Source: JACVRW01 sp963728495 (GTDB lineage Bacteria > Actinomycetota > Thermoleophilia > Solirubrobacterales > Thermoleophilaceae). Taken from it: 64,000 nt of DNA. The DNA is taken from assembly GCA_963728495.1 (NCBI GenBank), contig CAVSKI010000007.1, positions 124,001-188,000 of the forward strand. Reading direction: 5' to 3'. The notes below the pieces were generated by a model that made no database searches, was not told the DNA's origin, and saw nothing but the letters and a program-made list of their open reading frames with translations. The position numbers were made by a program, and so were the translations under genes. Shown one piece after another: positions 1 through 8,870 of this stretch (position 1 is the stretch's first letter; every line of letters starts with the position of its first letter).

Positions 1-1
1 C

Positions 2-1135
2 GAGGACGAGATGCCCCAGTGCGTCGACGGGCTGCGCTTCTTCGCCGGGGCCGGCCGCGTGATGGAGGGCAAGTCGTCGGGCGAGTACGCGGAGAACCGC
101 ACCTCGATCATCCGGCGCGAGCCGATCGGAGTGGTGGGTCAGATCACCCCCTGGAACTACCCGCTGATGATGGCCATCTGGAAGATCGGCCCCGCGCTCG
201 CCACCGGCAACACGATCGTGCTCAAGCCGGCCGAGACCACGCCGATCACCACGGTCAAGCTGGCCGAGCTGGCGGGTGAGTGCCTCCCCAAGGGAGTGTT
301 GAACGTGATCACCGGCCACGGCAAGCCGGCCGGCTCCACGCTCGTCACCCACCCCGACATCGGCCTGGTGTCGCTGACCGGCTCGCCGGGCACCGGCAAG
401 TGGATCGCCGCGGCGGCGGCGGACACGCTCAAGCGCGTGCACCTGGAGCTGGGCGGCAAGGCGCCGGTGATCGTCTTCGACGACGTCGACGTCGAGGTGG
501 CGCTGGAGACCATCGCCGCCACCGCGCTCTACAACACCGGCCAGGACTGCACCGCGGCAACTCGAGTGCTCGCCTCCGGGCGAATCTACGACGACGTCGT
601 CAATGGGCTGGCCGAACAGGCGAAGGGTTTCCGCACGGGTGACACATTCGACCCCGAGACCACGCTGGGACCGGTCAACTCGATGGCCGCACGCGAGCGC
701 GTCGAGGGTTTCCTCGAGCGCAGGCCGACGCACGCCGAGATCGTGACCGGCGGCGAGGAGCCCGACCTGCCGGGGTCGTTCCTGGAGCCGACCGTGGTGG
801 CCGGCCTACGGCAGGACGACGAGATGATCCAGAACGAGATCTTCGGCCCCGTGATGACCGTCCAGCAATTCGACGACGAGGCCAAGGCCATCGAATGGGC
901 GAACGGCACTCGCTACGGGCTGGCTGCCTCGGTGTGGACGCGCGACGTCGGTCGCGCCCATCGCGTGGCCAACGCCATTCGCTTCGGCACCGTGTGGATC
1001 AACGACCACCTGACGATGGCGAACGAGATGCCCCACGGCGGCTTCAAGCAGTCGGGCTACGGCAAGGACATGTCGGCCTACGCGCTGGAGGACTACACCG
1101 AGATCAAGCACGTGATGGTGAATCTGGAAAGCTGA
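2..1135 (+). CDS. NAD(P)-dependent aldehyde dehydrogenase (5' partial)
   Basis: The reading frame is open from the first bases of the window, and the first Met at 11 is internal. About 378 residues are present where the family has about 480-500, so roughly the first 110 are outside. Visible motifs are the N-terminal PWNYP segment with IVLKPAE, the catalytic Glu in LELGGKAP and the nucleophilic Cys in GQDCTAATRV; EIFGPVM and the C-terminal GGFKQSGYGKD are also present. It should oxidise an aldehyde to the acid with NAD(P)+ in the cytosol. It most resembles the betaine-aldehyde/aminobutyraldehyde group, but the substrate cannot be fixed. It is 5 bp upstream of the Fe-S/FAD oxidase pair, suggesting an amine or alcohol oxidation pathway (inference). 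Confidence 0.9.
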   Translation, partial: EDEMPQCVDGLRFFAGAGRVMEGKSSGEYAENRTSIIRREPIGVVGQITPWNYPLMMAIWKIGPALATGNTIVLKPAETTPITTVKLAELAGECLPKGVLNVITGHGKPAGSTLVTHPDIGLVSLTGSPGTGKWIAAAAADTLKRVHLELGGKAPVIVFDDVDVEVALETIAATALYNTGQDCTAATRVLASGRIYDDVVNGLAEQAKGFRTGDTFDPETTLGPVNSMAARERVEGFLERRPTHAEIVTGGEEPDLPGSFLEPTVVAGLRQDDEMIQNEIFGPVMTVQQFDDEAKAIEWANGTRYGLAASVWTRDVGRAHRVANAIRFGTVWINDHLTMANEMPHGGFKQSGYGKDMSAYALEDYTEIKHVMVNLES

Positions 1136-1140
1136 GGCCC

Positions 1141-2358
1141 ATGACGGACTACTCGCCCGACGGCGACGGCGATCTTCAGAGCGAATTCGTCGAGCGTTGG
1201 CGCAACAACGCCTACGGCTGCTTCTCCTCGGGGCACAAGTTCTGTCGCGAGGTCTGCCCCGTCATGCAGGTCACGCGCAACGAGAACCACACTCCGACCG
1301 CGTTCCATGCCGACATCGTGGCGATGGAGAAGGGGCTGTTGTCGGTCGAGGACGTGGCCGACGACTTCGTCCACTGCACGCAATGCGGCGCGTGCGAGCT
1401 GCGCTGCCCCAACACACTGTTCACCGGCGACTTCTACCGCCATCGCACGCGCACGGTCGACGTGGTCAAGGCGATGCGCGCGCTCATGGTGGAGACCGGC
1501 AACGAGCGCGAGGGATGGAAGCTGTGGAATGAGCGCCTGGCTCAGGCGCACAGCGAGCCGGTCCTGGGGGAGGTGCCGGTCAGCCAGGAGCACGTGCGCG
1601 ACTGGGCCGAGGGGCTCGACCTGCCCACCGGCGGCGAGACGATCCTCTTCGTGGACTGCGAGGCGGCCTTCTACCGCACCAGCTATTCACGAGCCTTCGC
1701 TCTGTTGCTCAAGAAGGCGGGTGTCGAGTTCGGCCTGATGGCCGAGCAGTGGTGCTGCGGCGGCCCCGCGGCGGAGATGGGCTACGTCGATCTGGCCCGC
1801 AAGCACGCCGAGCACAACGTGGCCGACTGGCGCGCGGTCGGGGCCAAGCGCATCCTGGCCCCCGACCCGCACGACTACATCGCCTTCACCGAGGACTACC
1901 CGAAGTTGTTTGGCGACGATTACGACTTCGAGATCGTGCTCGGCGTGGAGCTGGTGGCCGAGCTGGTACGCGACGGGCGGCTCGCGCTCAGCGAGCCGGT
2001 GAAGCGCACGGTCACCTACCACGACCCCTGCCGCCTGAACAAGCGCAAGGGAGTGCACGCGCCGCCCCGCGAGCTGCTGCGCGCCGTGCCCGGCCTGACC
2101 TTCAAGGACGTGGACCACGTGACCCAGTGGTCCTACTGCTCGGGCGGCGGCGGGGGCCTGCCGGTCGAGAAGCCCGAGATCACCGCTGAGATCAGCCGCC
2201 GCCGGGTGGCCCGCGCCGAGGATCTCGAGGTGGACGGACTGGTGAGCGCCTGTCCCTGGTCGGAGCGCCCGCTCTCGCAGGCCGCCGACGGCCGGATCGA
2301 GGTGATGGACCTGTTCGAGCTCGTGGCCCAGTCGGCCGGCATCGAGGTCGGCTCATGA
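1141..2358 (+). CDS. (Fe-S)-binding oxidoreductase subunit (GlcF/HdrD-like)
   Basis: 405 aa. I chose ATG 1141, 5 bp after the previous stop; the frame is open further upstream but only as a shadow. A ferredoxin-like part near the N terminus has a CREVCP motif and a CTQCGACELRCP cluster motif. A CCG (cysteine-rich) domain follows with EQWCCGGPAAEMG and, later, HDPCRLNKRKG and WSYCSGGGGG. This is the architecture of glycolate-oxidase GlcF and heterodisulfide-reductase-type subunits, which pass electrons from a flavoprotein to the quinone pool. The stop overlaps the start of the FAD subunit by 4 bp, so the two very probably form one complex. The substrate is not identifiable. Confidence 0.85.
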   Translation: MTDYSPDGDGDLQSEFVERWRNNAYGCFSSGHKFCREVCPVMQVTRNENHTPTAFHADIVAMEKGLLSVEDVADDFVHCTQCGACELRCPNTLFTGDFYRHRTRTVDVVKAMRALMVETGNEREGWKLWNERLAQAHSEPVLGEVPVSQEHVRDWAEGLDLPTGGETILFVDCEAAFYRTSYSRAFALLLKKAGVEFGLMAEQWCCGGPAAEMGYVDLARKHAEHNVADWRAVGAKRILAPDPHDYIAFTEDYPKLFGDDYDFEIVLGVELVAELVRDGRLALSEPVKRTVTYHDPCRLNKRKGVHAPPRELLRAVPGLTFKDVDHVTQWSYCSGGGGGLPVEKPEITAEISRRRVARAEDLEVDGLVSACPWSERPLSQAADGRIEVMDLFELVAQSAGIEVGS

Positions 2359-3866
2359 GCGTCGCCTTCAAGAGCGCGGTCGATGACGCCGTGGTCGACG
2401 AGCTGCGCGCGATCACCGGGGACGAATCGCGGGTGCTGCCCAACCTGTCCTCCCGTGTGAGCCGCACGCGCGTGCCGGCCCCCTTCCCGGTGCACCGCTG
2501 GGCGGAGTTCATGCCCGACGTGGCCGTGCTGCCGGTGAGCGCGCAGGAGGTGTCGGCGGTCGTGAAACTGGCCAACCGGCTGGGCATCCCGGTGGTTCCC
2601 CGGGCCGGCGGAACGGGGCTGTCCGACGGCGCGGTGCCGCTGCGGGGCGGGATCTGCGTCGACGTGAAGCTGATGAACAAGATCCACGAGATCGACCTCA
2701 CCGACCGCACGGTGACCGTCGGTCCGGGAATCAACATGCTCAAGCTCAACGAGGAGCTGCGCCCGCACGGCGTCTTCTATCCCGACGACCCGGCGTCCTA
2801 TCCCTGCTCGCTGGTGGGCGGGCGGATCGGTACCGGCGGCTGGTCGCTGCTCGGGTCGCGCTTCGGCCACACCCGCGACCTCGTGATCTCGATGGAGGTG
2901 GTGCTGCCCACGGGCGAGATCGTCGAGATCGCCGAAGGAGGCGGGCGCAAGCTGCGCAAGTCGTCGACCGGCCTCACGCTCAAGCACCTCTTCACGGGGC
3001 ATCAGGGGACGCTCGGGATCACCACCGAGGCCACGCTCGAGTTGGTACCCCGGCCCGAGCTCGAGTTCAGCGCCTTCTTCGCCTTCGACGACTACATGAA
3101 GGCCTACCGCACCACCGGCGCGCTCACCAAGTCGGGGCTGGCCACGCTGGCGGGCGTGGTCCTCTTCGACGAGTGGAAGCTGCGCTACCTGCGCCGCGAC
3201 GACGAGGCCTACATCCCGCAGCCCGAGTCGGTCAAGGCGGTGGTGGCGGTGGCCATGTACGGCACCCGCGCCGAGGTCGAGCCCGCCTCGAAGATCGCGA
3301 TGGAGCTGGGCCGCGGCGACGGCGGCAAGTATCTCGGCGACGAGATCTCCCAGGGCGACTGGGCCTCGCGCCACGACCGCTACGCCACGCCGCTGCACGG
3401 CCGCACTCAGGAGGGTCAGGTCGTGCCGATGTCCTGGCACTGCGAGGACGCCGCGCTCAACTACTCGGTGCTGCCCCAGGTGCGTGAGGAGTGGCACGCG
3501 ATCGTAGAGCGCTACATCGAGCGCTACGGGATCTTCGACGACTGGGGGATGTTCGCCTACACGAGCGGCGCCCACAAGCCGTGGGCCGACTACCTGGTCG
3601 AGATCGACGTTGGCATCTGGGAGCAGAAGCTCGACGACGAGACCTGGGCAGGCTGGGTGGCCTGCAAGCGCGAGATCGCCGAGGTGGCGCTCAAGTACGG
3701 CGGCTCCATCACGGCCTGCCACGGCGCCACCCGCGAGGGCGACGCCGAGCTCGTGCCCACGGAGATGGGCAGCTCGTGGGAGGTGGTCAAGCGGATCAAG
3801 GCCGCGCTCGACCCCAACAACGTGATGAACCCGGGCAAGCAGATGATGGACGAGGCCTACGAGTGA
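2355..3866 (+). CDS. FAD-linked oxidase (GlcD/D-lactate dehydrogenase family)
   Basis: 503 aa, full length for the family. The FAD-binding PCMH domain is near residues 50-230, with VVPRAGGTGLSDGAVP typical of the FAD pyrophosphate loop, followed by TVGPGINMLKLN and the GTLGITTEATLEL region. The C-terminal half is the FAD-oxidase C domain and ends in PNNVMNPGKQMM, a classic family terminus. Expected role: flavin-dependent oxidation of a 2-hydroxyacid or similar substrate, with electrons leaving through the adjacent Fe-S subunit. It starts inside the last codons of that gene (ATGA) and its own stop overlaps the next small gene, so the block is translationally coupled. Confidence 0.87.
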   Translation: MSVAFKSAVDDAVVDELRAITGDESRVLPNLSSRVSRTRVPAPFPVHRWAEFMPDVAVLPVSAQEVSAVVKLANRLGIPVVPRAGGTGLSDGAVPLRGGICVDVKLMNKIHEIDLTDRTVTVGPGINMLKLNEELRPHGVFYPDDPASYPCSLVGGRIGTGGWSLLGSRFGHTRDLVISMEVVLPTGEIVEIAEGGGRKLRKSSTGLTLKHLFTGHQGTLGITTEATLELVPRPELEFSAFFAFDDYMKAYRTTGALTKSGLATLAGVVLFDEWKLRYLRRDDEAYIPQPESVKAVVAVAMYGTRAEVEPASKIAMELGRGDGGKYLGDEISQGDWASRHDRYATPLHGRTQEGQVVPMSWHCEDAALNYSVLPQVREEWHAIVERYIERYGIFDDWGMFAYTSGAHKPWADYLVEIDVGIWEQKLDDETWAGWVACKREIAEVALKYGGSITACHGATREGDAELVPTEMGSSWEVVKRIKAALDPNNVMNPGKQMMDEAYE

Positions 3867-4129
3867 GCATCTTCCGGCTGGGCGACCAGAAGCCACCCGA
3901 GGCGCAGCGGATCAACGAGGACGTGATCCAGCGCTTCGAGCACGTCTACGAGATCGACCCAGAGAAGATGCAGACCTTCCCCCAACAGGACCTGCCGGCC
4001 TGGGACACCCAGCGGATCGTGGCCGCCCGCTGGGACCACCTCGACTGGATGCACGACCACTTCGCGGATGCGGTGCTCGAACTGGGCCTCGAGTCCGAGA
4101 CGATGCCCGAGGAGGGACACGACGAATGA
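3863..4129 (+). CDS. Uncharacterised 88-aa protein
   Basis: Starts at GTG 3863, overlapping the FAD-oxidase stop, and ends in a 4-bp overlap (ATGA) with the LLM gene. The double coupling is the main evidence that it is real. The product is acidic and soluble, with many aromatic residues (Trp, Tyr, Phe, His) and no Cys or membrane segment. I recognise no family. Its position between a redox complex and a flavin/F420 oxidoreductase suggests a small accessory subunit, but that is only inference. Confidence 0.65.
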   Translation: MSIFRLGDQKPPEAQRINEDVIQRFEHVYEIDPEKMQTFPQQDLPAWDTQRIVAARWDHLDWMHDHFADAVLELGLESETMPEEGHDE

Positions 4130-5175
4130 AGTTCAGCTACTGCATGCTGCCGGACTACCCGATCGACGACTCGATCGAGATGATCAAGACGGCGGACGAG
4201 CTCGGCTACTACGCCTGCTACGCGGTCGACGAGACCTGGCACAAGGACCTGTGGGTGCTGTTCGCCGCGGCGGCCGACAAGACCGAACGGATTCGTTTCG
4301 GGCCCAACGTGACCCACGTGTTCCTGCGCGAGCCCACGCTGATCTGCCAGCAGCTCGCGACGCTCGACGAGATCACCGGCGGGCGCACCGAGGCTGTGGT
4401 CTCGACCGGCAACTTCGGCCTGATGGCGCAGTACCACCTCGACTGGGAGAACCAGAAACCGCTCTCGCGCCTCCGGGAGGCGCTCCACGTGATGCGCACC
4501 TTCCTCGACGACGGGAAGATCGACTTCGAGGGCGACTTCTTCCAGTACACCGGCCTCTTCACCGCCGCCCGGCCGGTCCAGGAGCGGATCCCACTCCTCA
4601 TGGGCGGAATGAAGGGGCCGCGCTCGTTCCGGACCGCGGGCGAGCTGGCCGACGGCCTGCACCAGGCGCTCGGGTACTCGCGCGAGGCCTACGACTACCA
4701 GGTCGACAACATGCGAGCGGGCGCCGAGGGAGCCGGGCGCTCGTTGGACGACCTCGACGTCGGGGCTTGGGTGGTCACGGTCGTGTCCGAGGACTCCGCC
4801 GCTGCCAAGCACGCCGCGCGGCTGCTCGTCGCGTTCTACATCTCCTCGATGCCGGCGGAGCAGCTCGCACGTCACGGGATCGACGCCGCGGATCTCCAGC
4901 CGGTGGTCGAGGCGCTCGGGGCCGGCGACATCAAGCGCGCGTACGAGCTGTTCACGCCCGACTACGTGGAGAAGCTGTCGGTGGCCGGGACGCCGGAGGA
5001 AGTGGTCGAGAAGATCAAATCCGACATCGAGCCGGCGGGCGTCAAGCACATGATCCTCGCGCTCTCCGACCCTCACCTGGTCAAGTTCTTCACCCAAGAG
5101 GACGTCGAGAACGTGCCCGACATCCGCGGGCAGCTCAAGCTGGTCGCGGACCGGGTGATGCCCGAATTCGCCTGA
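4126..5175 (+). CDS. LLM-class (luciferase-like) flavin/F420-dependent oxidoreductase
   Basis: 349 aa, single-domain TIM barrel of the bacterial luciferase/F420-dependent methylene-H4MPT reductase superfamily. Supporting segments are the N-terminal MIKTADELGYYACYAVDE strand-helix, IRFGPNVTHVFLREP, a conserved TLDEITGGR motif, and GTPEEVVEKIKSDIEPAGV near the C terminus. It should use F420H2 or FMNH2; the cofactor cannot be told from sequence alone. It closes the 1-5.2 kb operon. Its last 41 bp overlap the convergent HD-domain gene on the other strand. Confidence 0.83.
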   Translation: MKFSYCMLPDYPIDDSIEMIKTADELGYYACYAVDETWHKDLWVLFAAAADKTERIRFGPNVTHVFLREPTLICQQLATLDEITGGRTEAVVSTGNFGLMAQYHLDWENQKPLSRLREALHVMRTFLDDGKIDFEGDFFQYTGLFTAARPVQERIPLLMGGMKGPRSFRTAGELADGLHQALGYSREAYDYQVDNMRAGAEGAGRSLDDLDVGAWVVTVVSEDSAAAKHAARLLVAFYISSMPAEQLARHGIDAADLQPVVEALGAGDIKRAYELFTPDYVEKLSVAGTPEEVVEKIKSDIEPAGVKHMILALSDPHLVKFFTQEDVENVPDIRGQLKLVADRVMPEFA

Positions 5176-5725
5176 TCGGCAGCGCATCCAGCTCCAGCCG
5201 GAGCTGCTCGACCAGATCGTGGCCGGGGATGATCTCGGCCAGCATCTCGAGGCTCTGCTCGTAATGCTCGATCTTGGCGCGATCGGCGTCGCCAAGCTCG
5301 CCGCGGCTGACCCGCAGGCGTAGCTCACGCGCCTTCGACACCTTGTCGGCCGCGAAGATCGCGGCCGCGCGTTCGCCGGCCTGGGACACCTGCCGCCGCA
5401 GCGCTGCCTTGCGCTCCTCGGCGTCCTCGATCGAGGGGTCATCGCTTACTGCGGTCACCAGCCAGGTGACCGCAGTACCGAAGCGCGCGTCGAGGTCGGC
5501 GGGGACGGCGTCGGTGTTCTCGAGAACGTCGTGAAGCACGCCGGCGGCCACCACCTCGTCGGAGTAGCCGGCCTCGTGCAGCAGGCGCGCCACCTCGAGT
5601 GGATGGGTGACGAAGGGGAGCCCGTCGAAATCGCGGGTCTGGCCCTGATGGCGGCCTTCGGCGAACGCGAGCGCCTCCCGTATGAGCGGGGAGCGCTCGA
5701 GGAAGTCACGGCGAGTTGACACCAA
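5135..5725 (-). CDS. HD-domain phosphohydrolase (RelA/SpoT hydrolase-like)
   Basis: 196 aa. The metal-binding HD signature is clear: His in VTHPLEVARLLHEAG, the GVLHDVLENT motif and a downstream Asp in IFAADKVSKARELR. This matches the stand-alone (p)ppGpp hydrolase-like HD family (MESH1/SpoT N-terminal domain); no synthetase domain is present. A role in hydrolysing a phosphorylated nucleotide, possibly ppGpp, is likely but not proven. It is transcribed away from the sulfatase genes and overlaps the 3' end of the LLM gene tail-to-tail. Confidence 0.8.
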   Translation of the reverse strand: MVSTRRDFLERSPLIREALAFAEGRHQGQTRDFDGLPFVTHPLEVARLLHEAGYSDEVVAAGVLHDVLENTDAVPADLDARFGTAVTWLVTAVSDDPSIEDAEERKAALRRQVSQAGERAAAIFAADKVSKARELRLRVSRGELGDADRAKIEHYEQSLEMLAEIIPGHDLVEQLRLELDALPIRRIRASPGPRPA

Positions 5726-5756
5726 GAGCCGGGACTGTGCCTAGAGTCCGGCGCCG

Positions 5757-7280
5757 ATGAAACGTCTCATAGCTGCAACCGTAGCCGCAGCGGCCGTGCT
5801 GTGGCTAGGGCTGGTGTGCTCGTCCCAGCCGAGCGCCGACCGGCCGGCCGGGCCGCCCAACGTCGTGCTCCTCATCCTCGACGAGTTCCCGAGCGATTCG
5901 CTGCTCGGCCGAGACGGCCGTATCGATTCGGTGCGCTACCCGAACTTCGCCGCACTGGCCGGCGACTCGGTCTGGTTTCGCAACGCCGCCTCCTCCTATG
6001 ACTCCACCACCAAGGCGGTGCCGCTGATCCTCGACGGCATGCGTCCGGCCGCGGGCACCTCGCCCGACCGTCGCGGCCATCCGCACTCGCTCTTCGACAT
6101 GTTCGCCCGCGCGCGTTACCGAATGGTCGCCTCCGAGGAGGCCTCGGCGCTCTGCCCGCCGTCGATGTGCCGCGGGGGGCTGGCCCGCAGGCCGGCGATC
6201 ATCCCCAGGCTTCTGTCCGGGCGCCCCGAGCGCTACGAGCGCTGGCTGCGCTCGATACGGGCCGGCACCCGGCCGGCGTTCTGGATGAAGCACATGCTGC
6301 TTCCCCACGGGCCCTACCTCTACCTGCCCTCGGGCGCCAGCTCGCGGCCCAAGCCGCGCGACCTGCTCCCCGGCATGAACACCACACCGGGCTTCCACGA
6401 CGAGTTTCTCACCCGCCACAACGAGCAGCGCTACCTGCTCCAGCTCGGGTTCGCGGACCGGCTGATCGGCCGGCTGATCCGGCGCCTGAAGGAACAGGGC
6501 ATCTACGACCACACGCTGATCGTGGTTACCGCCGACCACGGCATCTCCTGGGAGGCCGGGGTCGAGACTCGCCGCGCGGTCAATCCGTCGAACGTTCAGG
6601 AACTGGCGCCTGTGCCGTTGTTCGTCAAGCGCCCGGGCGCCCGGCGCGGCACCGTCAACGACTCGTACGTGCGCACGCTGGACGTGCCGTCCACGATCGC
6701 CGACGTGCTGGGCCGCCGGCTCGGCTACCGCGACGACGGGCAGTCGGCCTTCAGCGCGGCGGCACGGCGGCGCCGCCGGGTCAGCCTGCCCGTTCGCGAC
6801 CTCTCGTCGACCGTGAGCATCTCCGGCCGGCGCTGGGAGGCGCTGCGCCGCCGGGTGGTGGCTCGCCGCCTGCGCGAGTTCGGCTCTGGTGAGCGCGGGT
6901 CGCTGTTCACCGGGATCGGGCCCAACCAGGCCCTCGTCGGGCGCCGCGTTGGCGCGCTCGCCTCGGCCTCGGCGGCGAGCGCTCCGCGGTCGGCACTCGT
7001 TCAGCGCGAGCTCTTCGCGGACGTGCGGCGGGCTTCGGGCGTGGTGCCGACCCAGATCGCCGGCAACCTGAGCGGGACGAGCGCCGGAGCTCGCCGCGAG
7101 CTGGCGCTGGCGCTCAACGGGCGTGTGGAGGCGGTCGGGCGCTCCTTCTATCTCACCGGCGACCCAACGGAGCACTTCGCCTTCAATGTGCCGGAGTCCG
7201 CGCTGCGCGAGGGACGCAACCGCGTGGAGGTGTTCGAGGTCATTTCCGGGCAGCGACTGCGCCCGCTCAGCGGCGCCTGA
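5757..7280 (+). CDS. Sulfatase-like alkaline-phosphatase-superfamily protein (copy A)
   Basis: 507 aa with an N-terminal hydrophobic signal anchor (about residues 3-22), so it acts outside the membrane. Metal-binding segments of the superfamily are present: VLLILDEFPSDSL near the N terminus and VVTADHGISWEAG in the middle. At the nucleophile position it has YDSTTKAVP, without the CxPxR motif of true sulfatases, so a Thr or Ser nucleophile (phosphotransferase/phosphodiesterase type) is more likely. The last ~100 residues form a separate beta-rich domain (LALALNGRVEAVGRSFYL). It is a tandem paralogue of the next gene, 24 bp away. The substrate, perhaps a cell-envelope glycan or lipid, is unknown. 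Confidence 0.75.
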   Translation: MKRLIAATVAAAAVLWLGLVCSSQPSADRPAGPPNVVLLILDEFPSDSLLGRDGRIDSVRYPNFAALAGDSVWFRNAASSYDSTTKAVPLILDGMRPAAGTSPDRRGHPHSLFDMFARARYRMVASEEASALCPPSMCRGGLARRPAIIPRLLSGRPERYERWLRSIRAGTRPAFWMKHMLLPHGPYLYLPSGASSRPKPRDLLPGMNTTPGFHDEFLTRHNEQRYLLQLGFADRLIGRLIRRLKEQGIYDHTLIVVTADHGISWEAGVETRRAVNPSNVQELAPVPLFVKRPGARRGTVNDSYVRTLDVPSTIADVLGRRLGYRDDGQSAFSAAARRRRRVSLPVRDLSSTVSISGRRWEALRRRVVARRLREFGSGERGSLFTGIGPNQALVGRRVGALASASAASAPRSALVQRELFADVRRASGVVPTQIAGNLSGTSAGARRELALALNGRVEAVGRSFYLTGDPTEHFAFNVPESALREGRNRVEVFEVISGQRLRPLSGA

Positions 7281-7304
7281 GCACCGCTTCTTTACATTTC
7301 GAGC

Positions 7305-8870
7305 GTGTCTCGGCCCGTCCTCCTGCTGGCCCTCGTGCTCGTCGCCGCCGTGGGCGCGGTCGGATATGCGCTGGTCCGGGACGACCCTGAGGACACCAGG
7401 GCGGTGGCCGCGCCATCCAAGCCGCCCGTGGTCGTGGTGGTGTTCGACGAGTTCCCCGCCGACACGCTGCTGCAGCCGGGAGGCGAGATCGACGCTGCTC
7501 GCTTTCCCAACTTCGCCGCGCTGGCCAAGACCTCCACCTGGTTTCCCAACGGGCACACGGTCTATGACTCGACCTTCAAGGCCGTGCCCGCCATCCTGGA
7601 CGCGCGCATGCCGCGGCCGCGCACGGCAGCCGACGTGCGCAGCCACCAGCCCAGCGTTTACCACCTGATGAACCGGCTCGGATACGGGGTGATCAGGGTG
7701 GAGTCGGGATCGGCCCTGTGCCCGCCGTGGATCTGCACCGATGGGCGAACCCGGCGCCCCGGGGTGCTCAGTCGCCTCGCCGGGGCGGGGCGCCCCGCGC
7801 GCCTGCACCACTGGACCGGTGCGCTGCGCCGGCGAGAGCAACCGACCTTCTACTTCCATCACGCACTGCTGCCGCACGAGCCGTGGCTCTATCTGCCCTC
7901 CGGTCAGCAGGCCCGCCCGGCCGGAAACGACCCGATCCCGGGCATGAACCGCCCGGGCGGCTTCCACCTGCCCGGGCTCACCGACCACAACCAGCTGCGC
8001 TACCTGCTGCAGGTGGGCTTCGTGGACCACGAGCTGGGCCTGATCATGGATCGGATGCGGCGCACGAAGATGTTCGACGAGGCCATCCTCATCGTCGTGG
8101 CCGACCACGGCTACTCGTTCGACACGAACGTCGCCAGCCGCCGGCTGGTGAGGGAGGGCAACATCGAGGAGATCGCTCCCGTGCCCTTCTTCGTCAAGAC
8201 ACCGGGGCAGACCGAGGGCGCGGTGGACGACAGCCTCGTGCGCAACATCGACATCGTGCCCACGATCGCCGACCTGCTGGACACCGAGGTCTATTGGCGC
8301 AACGACGGCTACTCGGCCTTCTCCGACGAGACTCGGGAGCGCGAGGAGGTGGCGATGCCGCGGCGCGACTTCAGCCGCGTGGTGCGCATCGGGCGCGACG
8401 ACCTGGAGGCCGCCCGGGAAGAAATGCGGCGCCGGCGCGCCGCCAAGTTCGGTACCGGTGCCGAGAGCCAACGGGCCTTCGGCGATCCGTGGGCCTCGGC
8501 GTACCGCATCGGCCCCCACCAGGAGCTGCTCGGGCGCCGTGTGCGGAGCGTGGAGCGATCGAGCCCCGTGCGCGCAAAGGTGGCCAACGCGGAGCTGCTG
8601 CAGGATGTCGACCCGACGGGGCCGCTCCTGCCCACCAGGGTGGCCGGACGCCTGAAGGGCGGCATCCGCGGGCGCCAGCGCGACCTGGCGCTCGCCTTGA
8701 ACGGGCGCATCGCCGCGGTGGGCCGGAGCTTTCGCCTGCGCGGCCGCTCGGTCGAGTTCTTCTCGCTGATGGTGCCGAACTCAGCGCTCCGCGCGGGGAG
8801 CAACGAGGTGGAGCTGCTCGAGGTGCGCCCGGGTGGGGCGCTCGTCCTGCTGTCTCGATCTAAGGATTGA
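7305..8870 (+). CDS. Sulfatase-like alkaline-phosphatase-superfamily protein (copy B)
   Basis: 521 aa, GTG start, with a hydrophobic N-terminal anchor. Same layout as copy A: VVVFDEFPADTLL, YDSTFKAVPAILDA at the nucleophile position, IVVADHGYSFDTN for metal binding, and a C-terminal beta domain with LALALNGRIAAVGRSF. The two clearly arose by duplication, yet large stretches have diverged, so they are an old pair with possibly different substrates. The 3' end overlaps the convergent membrane-protein gene by 11 bp. No Cys-type sulfatase motif, so sulfate-ester hydrolysis should not be assumed. Confidence 0.75.
   Translation: MSRPVLLLALVLVAAVGAVGYALVRDDPEDTRAVAAPSKPPVVVVVFDEFPADTLLQPGGEIDAARFPNFAALAKTSTWFPNGHTVYDSTFKAVPAILDARMPRPRTAADVRSHQPSVYHLMNRLGYGVIRVESGSALCPPWICTDGRTRRPGVLSRLAGAGRPARLHHWTGALRRREQPTFYFHHALLPHEPWLYLPSGQQARPAGNDPIPGMNRPGGFHLPGLTDHNQLRYLLQVGFVDHELGLIMDRMRRTKMFDEAILIVVADHGYSFDTNVASRRLVREGNIEEIAPVPFFVKTPGQTEGAVDDSLVRNIDIVPTIADLLDTEVYWRNDGYSAFSDETREREEVAMPRRDFSRVVRIGRDDLEAAREEMRRRRAAKFGTGAESQRAFGDPWASAYRIGPHQELLGRRVRSVERSSPVRAKVANAELLQDVDPTGPLLPTRVAGRLKGGIRGRQRDLALALNGRIAAVGRSFRLRGRSVEFFSLMVPNSALRAGSNEVELLEVRPGGALVLLSRSKD

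Noticed and set aside
2133..3896. A 587-codon minus-strand frame opposite the FAD oxidase
   Set aside because: Shadow of the oxidase gene; no domain and His/Arg/Gly-rich composition.
5805..8519. A 904-codon open frame on the minus strand opposite the sulfatase pair
   Set aside because: It is antisense to two well-supported genes, rich in Arg/Gly/His with no recognisable domain. Long antisense frames are expected at this GC content.
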